A stretch of DNA of 64,000 nucleotides from Synaphobranchus kaupii (taxonomy: Eukaryota; Chordata; Actinopteri; Anguilliformes; Synaphobranchidae): positions 20,559,218 through 20,623,217 of the forward strand of contig CM056391.1 in assembly GCA_029718625.1 (NCBI GenBank), in the 5' to 3' direction. The position numbers and the translations under genes were made by a program. A model generated the notes under the pieces. The model saw nothing but the letters and a program-made list of their open reading frames with translations, ran no database searches and had not been told where the DNA came from. Numbering within the stretch: position 1 is the stretch's first letter; each line of letters opens with the position of its first letter. Positions 56,987 through 64,000 of the stretch are shown here, piece after piece.

Positions 56987-58297
56987 ATGGACCCAGCCGA
57001 CCTAGAGCAGATTCGCCACGCCTTCTCCTGCCAAACCGCGGTCAGTGACGAACTTGGCCGCCGTTTGGACGATGCGTTGGAGGTGCTGAGGGGGCTTTCG
57101 GAGCAGGTCGCCCAGCTATCGCTCCACCAGCCTCTTCCTCGGATCCCTGTGGGTCCGACCCCCCCTACGCTCGAACAGCCTCCCGAGGTTCCGGCTCCCT
57201 CTTCGAGCCGGGAACCCAGAGTTCAACACCCCGAGTTATACCATGGAGGTTTGGGGAGGTGCCGTGAATTCCTTATGAAGTGCGACATCGTCTTCCGCAT
57301 GCAGCCCACCTCCTTCGCCTCCGACCCTTGCAAGATTGCTTTTGTGATGAGCAGCCTGGGAGGCAGTGCCCTGGAGTGGGCCACATCCGTGTGGGAGAGT
57401 CAATCTCCAGCCTGCTATGACTTCGCCATCTTCACCGCCGAGATGCGACGCGTCTTCGACCACCCAGTCTGTGGTCGAGACGCAACCCAGCGCCTTCTTC
57501 AGGTTCGGCAGGGCAGTCGCAGTGTGGCGGAGAAGGCAATACAGTTCCGTACCCTCGCAGCTGAGGCGGGATGGAACGACACCGCACTTCAGGGGGCCTT
57601 TCGTCAGGCCCTCAGTGAAGAATTAAAGGACCAGCTAGCTACCCGAGAGGAGTCCGACTCTCTCGACAGCCTCATTAGCCTTGCCATTGCCTTGGATAAC
57701 CGTCTCAGAACCCGGGTCCGAGAGAGAGGGAGGAATCCCTCACGAGTTCCATCCGCCACATTTTTCGATGGTCGTCAACCCTCCCCCATCGAGGGGTTGA
57801 GGGTTCCATCCATTCCCTCCGAGGAGGAACCCATGCAGTTGGGTAGGGTCACTGTGGACGCCGAGGAGCGTCAACGACGGTTCCTGACCAGATCCTGTTT
57901 TTATTGTGGCAAACCAGGCCACCAAATCGCTGCCTGTCCTGTTCGCCCAAGGAAGGGTGGCTCGCCAGTAAGACTGGGCGTACTGACAAGTCCTATTATC
58001 CCCAACCATGCAGCCCAGAACCGCGTGGTTACTATTCTGCCCTATCATTTACTGCATGCTTTGCTGCTAACCTGTCTCCCTCTAACTACCAGCTTTTCCT
58101 GCCTGCACCAGTCTGTAGCTGTTAGTCAGTGTGTTTGTGTGTTACGGTGCCTCCAACTCCAGCTCGCAGCGCGGCCGCAGTGGGGTGTCTGCCTCGCTGT
58201 CCTGCTGTGGTTCCTGTCCGGCCAAGGCGAATCCCTTTGCCGCGGTTACGGTCCCAGGTTCCGCAGCAAACCAGCTACCTCCACCGGCTCCAGCTGA
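56987..58297 (+). CDS. Gypsy gag, C-terminus replaced by LTR-derived codons
   Basis: Opens MDPADLEQIRHAFSCQTAVS with a retrotransposon-gag domain (CREFLMKCDIVFRMQP, FVMSSLGGSALEWATSVWES) and a zinc knuckle CFYCGKPGHQIAACP at about residue 304. Genuine gag ends near codon 345 (58022). The remaining 90 or so codons come from reading into the partial 3' LTR and are meaningless. No protease or pol follows. Confidence 0.85.
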   Translation: MDPADLEQIRHAFSCQTAVSDELGRRLDDALEVLRGLSEQVAQLSLHQPLPRIPVGPTPPTLEQPPEVPAPSSSREPRVQHPELYHGGLGRCREFLMKCDIVFRMQPTSFASDPCKIAFVMSSLGGSALEWATSVWESQSPACYDFAIFTAEMRRVFDHPVCGRDATQRLLQVRQGSRSVAEKAIQFRTLAAEAGWNDTALQGAFRQALSEELKDQLATREESDSLDSLISLAIALDNRLRTRVRERGRNPSRVPSATFFDGRQPSPIEGLRVPSIPSEEEPMQLGRVTVDAEERQRRFLTRSCFYCGKPGHQIAACPVRPRKGGSPVRLGVLTSPIIPNHAAQNRVVTILPYHLLHALLLTCLPLTTSFSCLHQSVAVSQCVCVLRCLQLQLAARPQWGVCLAVLLWFLSGQGESLCRGYGPRFRSKPATSTGSS

Positions 58298-58925
58298 GCC
58301 CCGCCACACAGTTCCACCCTGCCGGGCGCTGCCGGCTACCTACCTCAGTATCCAGTCCCGTACCAGCTGAACCTCCCGGTCCAGTTCCAGTCCAGTTCCG
58401 GTGCTTCGTGCACCTCCAGTTTAAAGTCCAGTTCCGGCTTGGAACAATCCTGTTGTTCCTGCTGTCCAGTTCCAGTTGGACCTCCCGGTCCAGTTCCAGT
58501 CCAGTTCCGGTGCTACGTGCACCTCCAGTTTAAAGTCCAGTTCCGGCTTGGAACAGATCCTGTTGTTCCTGCCGTCCCGTTCCAGTTGGACCTCCCGGTC
58601 CAGTTCCAGTCCAGTTCCGGTGCTACGTGCACCTCCAGTTTAAAGTCCAGTTCCAGTTTGGAACAAACCCGCCTACTCCGTGGTCCAGTTCCTGAGTGGA
58701 CCTCCGGTCCAGTACAGTCCAGTTCCGGCTTGGAACTCACCTCCTGTACTCAAGTCCAGCTCCGGCTTGGAGCAGTTCGTATTGAACTTTCTCACCCTGT
58801 ATATTACTGTGTCTTATCTTTCTGTACAGCTTTGGGACTACCCCAAAGCTTAATAAAAACCCCTTGCTGTGAAATCTGCCTCCTGGTCGTTGCTCTTGGG
58901 TCCAGCCCGTATTTGGTTCGTAACA
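58026..58925 (+). repeat. 3' LTR, 5'-truncated and expanded
   Basis: Corresponds to 56430-56964 of the 5' LTR but is about 365 bp longer, owing to inserted minisatellite sequence between the ccagctacctcc and aaacccgcctactcc blocks. Confidence 0.82.
58371..58680. repeat. 110-bp minisatellite in 3' LTR
   Basis: Units start at 58371, 58480 and 58590 (each acctcccggtccagttccag), nearly identical, in three copies with the last incomplete. Each unit contains shorter ccagttcc repeats. Absent from the partner 5' LTR. Confidence 0.88.
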
Positions 58926-59003
58926 AATACATTATTGGAACAATTGGAATTCCTTGTGTGTGAGTTGTGCATTTGAGTCCAGTCCCTGCTCTGAATCGTA
59001 ACA

Positions 59004-59080
59004 GTTTATGTGCTAAATGTGTGCTTTTAAGACATATTTCGCCATGCAATGGAAGTGAATAGAGAGAGAAAAAAAGTAAT
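59004..59080 (-). repeat. Fold-back element, right arm, outer part
   Basis: Inverse of 49908-49985 (shares cgccatgcaatg and the poly-A-side sequence). Continues the right arm after the solo LTR. Confidence 0.75.
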
Positions 59081-59149
59081 TCTTCATTGGTCAGTTGCTG
59101 ACCACTGGAGCAACTCATAAAGGTGAGAGTGAATATTATGACTAATGTT

Positions 59150-59262
59150 CCAGTGTAATTTGCAGCTAAATCTAGTCCCCCCCCCCCCCCCCAATTCCCA
59201 TAGAGATCCATTCAAATGCAGAGACGTAAGAGTACCAGAAAATAAGATATCAAGAGTCTTTT
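59150..59262 (+). repeat. Dispersed repeat, copy B
   Basis: Second copy of the 34545-34676 repeat, same orientation, with a 16-base C-run (59177-59192). Confidence 0.75.
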
Positions 59263-59344
59263 GATGTTGTTGGGTTACAGATATCAGGAAGTCATGGCAT
59301 GTAAAGGATATGCGACCAAATATTTAAAAAATGTTAAAATTTAA

Positions 59345-59581
59345 AGGCACAGTCAACTTAGTGTATGTAAACTTCTGACCCACTGGATTTGTGATATAGT
59401 GAATTAAAAGTGAAACTGTCTGTAAACAATTGTTGGAAAAATTACTTGCGTCATGCACAAAGTAGATGTCCTAACTGACTTGCCAACACTATAGTTTGCT
59501 AACATGAAATCTGTGGAGTGGTTAAAAATTAGTTTTAATGACTTCAACCTAAGTGTATGTAAACTTCTGACTTCAACTGTA
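59345..59581 (+). mobile_element. Sleeping Beauty/Tc1-like 3' end
   Basis: Ends 'aagtgtatgtaaacttctga', then 'cttcaactgta', which matches the fish Tc1 (Sleeping Beauty-type) terminal repeat, with the usual inner direct repeat near 59355-59385. About 237 bp of the non-coding 3' side remain; transposase and left end are lost. The element ends at a TA that matches the target in the DNA repeat (copy 1 has 'tag' followed by 'gcgtgtgcac'). Confidence 0.8.
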
Positions 59582-59829
59582 GGTGTGTGCACAACGCTCG
59601 TACACCCACCTGTCTGTTACACACAGGGGCGCACACAAGCATGACTAAAAATATCAAGATTACATGTGGAATATTATTATTGTGTAGGCTATATCAAAAA
59701 TGCATAATAATAAAAATAGGTCAAAGACCACATACCTGTCCCTCAGCGAAAGGGAATGCCGCATTAAATTGCTTTCAGTTCACTCCATCAACATCCAGGC
59801 GAGGTAAGGTTACATGTAGACACTGGTAA

Positions 59830-59988
59830 GTACAGGTAAGACTCTGCCGTTGTACCATTGAGCAATGTACTTAAACTGAATCGCTTCAGTATATATCCAG
59901 CTGTATAAATGGATAATATGTCAAACAAAATGCAAAAAATTTGTGTAAGTCACTCTGAGCGTCTGCTAAATGCCTGTAATGTAATGTA
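59830..59988 (+). mobile_element. SINE 3' part
   Basis: Contains gtaccattgagcaatgtact, 'cagtatatatccagctgtat' and the tail gtgtaagtcactctgagcgt, then ctgctaaatgcctgtaatgtaatgta. This is a common fish SINE body and tail. The tRNA head is not recognisable. Confidence 0.65.
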
Positions 59989-60358
59989 GACTATTCGCAA
60001 TTATCCTGGATCAAGCTATGATTAGCCTATATTTTCCAATAGTTCCTGTAATCTTCCGGGGCGGACAATCTTCTGTTACGGGACAATGGCTATCCATTAA
60101 AAACTTTGCTGATAACACCTATATCAAGCCTAATGCGCGAATTGTCATTTACACCTAATGTGTGAATTGTCATTCAATGGAAAACTTGTGCACTGCAATA
60201 GACGGTCATTTGAGTTCTGAAAATGCGCTTCAGATATCATTACAATATAGCTCTCTTCATCTAGGCCTACATCCTGTAAGTAAATAGAATGGTTTTGACT
60301 GAAAAAAGTTCAAAACTTTGTCCAGTGAATATTGCATTTATTGTTTTTCAAATAACCT

Positions 60359-60988
60359 TGTGAGGGTTTGTGCCAAATTATGATGAGCCAAATGCAATAA
60401 CTGAAAAAAGGGATAGAAAGTCCCTGGCAGTGCCAAATAATAACACACCCCTATAAAACGGGCTAGCCAAGTAAACACGGGCAGACATAAACCTCAAAAT
60501 AGCGAACGCTAAAGAGATAGCAAGAGAAGAACAGAAAAAAAACAAGACACCTTCGGAATGTGGCTATAACGCCCGATAAATGGTGAAATAAATGAAATAA
60601 AAATAAAACTCACACTCTCAGAAATGAGAGAGTGGGAGCGAAAGAGAGGGAAGAGCAATAAGGGAAACTAAAACCTAATTCCCCTAGGCTTCTAGGTAGA
60701 AGAATGTCCGAACTGCTTAATAAAAGAAAATCTTTCTTCTCACAACAGCAGAGACAAAAACCCACTAACCCTGACCTCCTGAAAACACGAAATGACAAAG
60801 AAGCACCTAAAAGCGGAAGTGAGGGGTTTAAATACCTGAGAGGTAGAAGAACAGGTGAAACTAATAATTAGCGGGGAGAAGGAAAACTCCGAAACGGAAC
60901 GCAGAAAAAAATCCGATAGACTGAAAATAAAAAAGGGGAATGAGATAGAAACCATAGCACAGAGGGAAGATTGGTGAAAACCATAACA
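60359..60988 (-). mobile_element. Solo LTR, 630 bp
   Basis: On the plus strand, tgtgagggtttg to accataaca, flanked by the 5-bp duplication aacct (60354-60358, 60989-60993). Copy 1 of the DNA repeat shows the unoccupied site. Has TATA-like and AATAAA-like motifs on both strands, so orientation is uncertain; minus is assumed. Not joined to the pol at 61091, because repeat sequence lies between. Confidence 0.75.
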
Positions 60989-61090
60989 AACCTAGGCTAC
61001 AGCCCCCGGAATTCACTGTGCATAAGGTTTTTTCGTGGACTCGTTTTAAAGCATTAAGCTACCAGATAAACCCGTTGGCCACATTTCCCT

Positions 61091-62431
61091 CTAAGGCACG
61101 GCCCCAGACGATGCCCCAGGACCATGTCTACGGAAATCCCTAATCAAATCTGGGTCCAAGATGTCCCTTGATGGAACCCAACATCGCTCCTCAGGGCCAT
61201 AGCCCTCCCAGTCCACCAAAAACTGAAAGCCCCTACCCACACGTCTCTCAGCCAAGATGCGACGAACCGTATAAACCGGACCTCCCTCCACGATCCGAGG
61301 AGGGGGCGGCGAACTCTTGGCCGGAGACAGGGCACTAACGAGAACTGGTTTAAGATGGGAAATGTGGAAAGTGGGATGGATGCACATGGAGCGTGGCAAC
61401 TGGAGACGCACCGTGACCGGATTGATCTTGCAGATGATCTTAAATGGACCGACATAACGCGGGGCGAGTTTGCAAGACTCGACCCGTAAGGGCAAATCCC
61501 GTGTAAAAAGCCAGACCCGCTGACCCACCCGATAGGAGGGACCCGAACGACGATGTCTGTCGGCGGAAGCTTTCTGACCGGCGGAAGCTCGCAAAAGAGA
61601 GGCACGAACTCGCTTCCAAACCGCACAACATCTTCGGACGAAAGCGCTAGCAGAGGGGACCTCCACGTCTCTCTCCAGCTCCGGAAAAAGTGGAGGCGAA
61701 TAGCCCACCTGGGCCTCGAAAGGGGAAAGACCCGCGGAGGCATTGCACAGGGTGTTATGGGCATACTCAGCCCAAGGTAGATGACGGCTCCATGAAGTAG
61801 GATTGGAGGCCGCCAAACAGCAAAGAGTGTTCTCCAATGTCTGATTAGTGCGCTCCATTTGTCCGTTAGTCTGTGGATGGAACCCAGAGGACAGACTAAC
61901 GGACGCGCCCAACTGTGCACAAAAAGATCGCCAAAACCTGGCGACAAACTGAGGACCACGATCGGACACTACGTCGTGAGGCAAACCGTGAATCCGAAAA
62001 ACGTGGTTGACCACTAGCTGCGCGGTCTCCGGTGCCGATGGCAATTTGGCCAAAGCAAGAAAATGTGCCGTCTTGGAAAACCTATCGACAATGACCAAAA
62101 TAACCGTGTTACCCTGAGAAGCAGGTAACCCGGTTATAAAGTCCAATGCGATGTGACTCCACGGATGCCTGGGTACAGGTAGAGGACGTAATAAACCCGC
62201 AGGAGGAAGACAAGAACCTTTATTACGGGCGCAAATAACGCAAGCGGCGACAAAATCGCGTACATCCTTCTCCATACCAGGCCTCCAAAAACATCTGGAC
62301 AGAAAATCCTTGGTGCGGTGCATGCCAGAATGGGCAGCCAGTTGGGAGGAGTGACCCCACTGCAGAACACGATACCTCAAAGTGGGAGGAACAAAAAGAC
62401 AGTTGGCAGGACCCCCCCCGGTCCGGTTCAA
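61091..62431 (-). pseudogene. Gypsy integrase with chromodomain
   Basis: Zinc finger ([26 protein letters not shown]), catalytic triad contexts ALDFI, SDRGPQF and QMERTNQ all present, a [17 protein letters not shown] module, and a C-terminal chromodomain ([30 protein letters not shown]). Open over 446 residues, so this part is well preserved. Chromodomain integrases direct insertion toward histone-marked chromatin. Confidence 0.88.
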
Positions 62432-62594
62432 GGCGTAGCGCCTCTTGGACTGCCGCTTCGATGTCCCATAGGACAGGAGCTAGAATCTGGGCAAATGGCA
62501 CAATGGGTTCTGGGATGGTAGGTTTTTCTGACTGGTCAAAAATGCACGATAGCGCATCAGGTTTGAGGTTCTTAGAACCGGGGCGATACGTCAA
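62223..62594 (-). pseudogene. Gypsy RNase H end and pol linker, shifted frame
   Basis: Continues pol after the RNase H deletion: [20 protein letters not shown] onward. Leaves the correct frame again at a C8 run (about 62410-62417), after which integrase is in the frame of 61091-62431. A one-base homopolymer indel is the simplest explanation. Confidence 0.75.
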
Positions 62595-63997
62595 GAGGAA
62601 GTTAAAATGGGTAAAAAATAATGCCCAGCGCGCCTGCCGGGAATTCCGTCTTTTAGCCTGTTGTTAGTCCAGACCGTGAAGGGGTGTTCAGCACCCTCAA
62701 GCCAGTGACACCACTCCTCCAGAGCCAATTTGACAGCCAGGAGCTCCTGATCCCCCACGTCATAGTTCCTCTCGGCCGGAGTAAGGGCGCGAGAGAAATA
62801 AGCACACGGGTGCATTTTGCGGTCGATGGGGGAGTGTTGAGATAGGATGGCACCCACACCTAATTCGGAGGCATCCACCTCCACAATAAATGGGAGGGAG
62901 GGATTGGGAGTAATTAAAATGGGCTCAGAACTGAACCTCTTTTTTGCTTCCATGAAGGCGGACTCAGCCTTGGGGTTCCAGCGAAACTGGCCTGCTGACG
63001 CCTTCTTTGTGAGAGCAGTGATAGGTGCGGCGAGTACACTGAAACTCCGGATAAACTGGTGATAAAAATTGGCGAAGCCAAGGAAACGCTGAACCTGTTT
63101 GACCGACTGAGGAGTGGGCCAGTTCAGTACCGCAGAAATTTTATCAGGGTCCATCCGGACTTTGCCCTCTGAAATTATAAAACCCGAAAAGGAGACGGTG
63201 CTGGCATGAAATGAGCACTTCTCTGCCTTGACGAATAATTTAGCCTCTAACAGGGCCTTCAAAACCTGTTTGACATGCCTGCTGTGCGAGACAGGATCAG
63301 GAGAAAAAATCAAAATATCGTCTAAGTAAACAAAGACGAATTTCTCTAACATCTCCCGCAGAACATCATTCACCAACGCCTGAAATACTGAGGGGGCGCT
63401 AGTGAGCCCGAAAGGCATGACGCAATATTTGTAGTGACCGCTATGGGTGTTAAAAGCGGTGTTCCATTCATCGCCCTCACGCATGCGCACCAGGTTATAT
63501 GTGTTGCAGAGGTCGAGTTTGGAAAAAATAGACGCCCCCTGCAGACGTTCAAATGCAGAGTTCATAAGAGGAAGCGGGTGCCTGTTCTTTATGGTTATGG
63601 CGTTGAGGGATCGATAATCAATACAATGCCTTAAGCTTCCATCCTTCTTTTTAACAAAAACAAACCCTGCACCAGTGGGTGAAGTAGATGGTCCGATGAA
63701 ACCGTTAGCTAAGGCCTCCTCGATGTACCCCTTCATGGCCAAATTCTCAGGGGCCAACAAGGAATAGAGACTGCCTCTGGTAGGGCTAGTACCAGGGTAT
63801 AACTCGATCGCACAGTCATATGGGCGATGCGGAGGAAGAGAGGTGGCCCTCTGTTTACTAAACACCTCTGCTAATTTAGAGTACTCAACCCGGACATTAG
63901 GAGGCAAAGGAAACTCCAGTGTTCCAGCTATACTGACACCAGTTACCTGAGACTGAGGGCTGGGAGGGGGGGACCATTGAATCTCAGAATTGGACAA
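62591..63997 (-). pseudogene. Gypsy RT and RNase H, frameshifted
   Basis: RT signatures [29 protein letters not shown] and [10 protein letters not shown] are intact, then RNase [15 protein letters not shown]. Near 62670, just after FTVW, a short deletion removes the conserved DHKNL-type RNase H segment and shifts the frame, giving a stop at the end of this ORF. The continuing RNase H frame ([27 protein letters not shown]) is read in 62223-62594. Confidence 0.85.
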
Positions 63998-64000
63998 TTC

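Larger units (their letters stand above)
56027..58925 (+). mobile_element. Deletion-derived Gypsy element (gag only)
   Basis: 5' LTR 56027-56964, gag from 56987, then an abrupt jump at 58025/58026 into the middle of the 3' LTR. All of pol and the first 403 bp of the 3' LTR are absent. Target duplication aatac (56022-56026, 58926-58930) proves insertion as one unit, so the deletion either preceded insertion or is purely internal. LTR termini tgtaacgttcc...ttcgtaaca. Confidence 0.88.
55305..59003 (+). mobile_element. Solo LTR (about 795 bp) split by a nested Gypsy element
   Basis: Left part 55305-56026 starts tgtgatgctctc; right part 58931-59003 ends aatcgtaaca. TG...CA termini and a 5-bp target duplication gttta (55300-55304, 59004-59008). 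The empty site is visible in the inverse arm at 49998-50010. No internal region of its own. Tandem 58-bp units lie at 55632-55760. Its orientation is assumed. Confidence 0.8.
59582..61089 (-). mobile_element. Non-autonomous DNA repeat, copy 2 (inverted)
   Basis: Inverse of parts of 19478-20400. Shared blocks include gacaatggctatcc, gataacacctatatcaagcc, 'ttattgtttttcaaata', 'cctaggctacag' and tgcataaggttttttcg, ending with 'ccacatttcc' at 61089. Interrupted by a SINE (about 59806-60075) and a solo LTR (60359-60988). About 250 bp present in copy 1 is missing. Confidence 0.72.
61091..64000 (-). mobile_element. Gypsy element with chromodomain, pol part (truncated by window and at 3' end)
   Basis: On the minus strand: RT, RNase H, integrase, chromodomain, i.e. 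normal Gypsy order. At least two frame breaks. No 3' LTR is attached: the sequence abuts the DNA repeat at 61089. Gag and the 5' LTR would lie beyond 64000. Confidence 0.9.

Noticed and set aside
58371..58680. CRISPR-like spaced repeat
   Set aside because: Units of 110 bp are contiguous and nearly identical with no variable spacers; a minisatellite in an LTR of a vertebrate retroelement.
60359..60988. 3' LTR of the minus-strand Gypsy element at 61091-64000
   Set aside because: DNA-repeat sequence lies between them, and the LTR has its own 5-bp target duplication and an empty site in copy 1.

Overview
This is a 64 kb piece of ray-finned fish (probably teleost) nuclear DNA. The evidence is intron-rich vertebrate genes with canonical GT-AG junctions, Tc1/Sleeping Beauty-type transposon ends, tRNA-derived SINE tails typical of fish, CR1/L2-like LINE fragments, and a Gmr1-like LTR retrotransposon, a group first named from Atlantic cod. 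The species cannot be fixed from sequence alone. There is no prokaryotic material.

Two host genes lie head-to-tail on the + strand, in the same relative order and orientation as I recall for human 15q21. The first is SECISBP2L (SECIS-binding protein 2-like). Seventeen coding exons run from 8211 to 23148. The spliced length is 3279 nt (1092 codons plus stop) with every junction phase agreeing. Only the short first coding exon is missing, either upstream of the window or unrecognised in 1-8210. The second is SHC4, a PTB/CH1/SH2 adaptor. Eleven coding exons run from 28566 to 46111. Two of them (28566-29142 and 42623-42910) each carry one nucleotide too many, so the reading frame breaks once in the CH2 region and once inside the SH2 domain. 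I also find no DLFDDP-type CH1 motif. The gene is therefore either degraded in this haplotype or affected by assembly indels.

The introns hold many repeats. In SECISBP2L there is a hairpin MITE (14416-14570), a tRNA-type SINE (about 15012-15200), and an antisense CR1/L2-like LINE (17832-21720) split by a DNA-transposon-like repeat (18901-20702). In SHC4 there is a 189-bp inverted repeat, a Tc1 end, a roughly 980-bp element with perfect 17-bp TIRs (37459-38439), and a decayed APE-type LINE (about 43510-45690) in the last intron.

From 48.3 kb onward the window is almost entirely mobile DNA. It begins with an L2-like LINE fragment and a Tc1 fold-back MITE. An older fold-back element (arms 49908-50053 and 55234-55304/59004-59080) was then hit twice. 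One insertion is a complete Gmr1-like element (50241-55210) with identical 327-bp LTRs, a 5-bp target duplication and an uninterrupted gag-pol ORF in which integrase precedes reverse transcriptase. The other is a solo LTR (55305-59003) that itself contains a pol-deleted Gypsy element (56027-58925). After that come a Sleeping Beauty-like 3' end, an inverted second copy of the 19-20 kb DNA repeat carrying a SINE and another solo LTR (60359-60988), and finally a frameshifted minus-strand Gypsy pol with chromodomain (61091 to beyond the window end).

The nearest thing to an unusual system is the intact Gmr1-like element, whose pol order is copia-like on a Gypsy-type polymerase. The group is known, but this copy looks young and possibly mobile. 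Several target duplications and empty sites can be verified inside the window itself.
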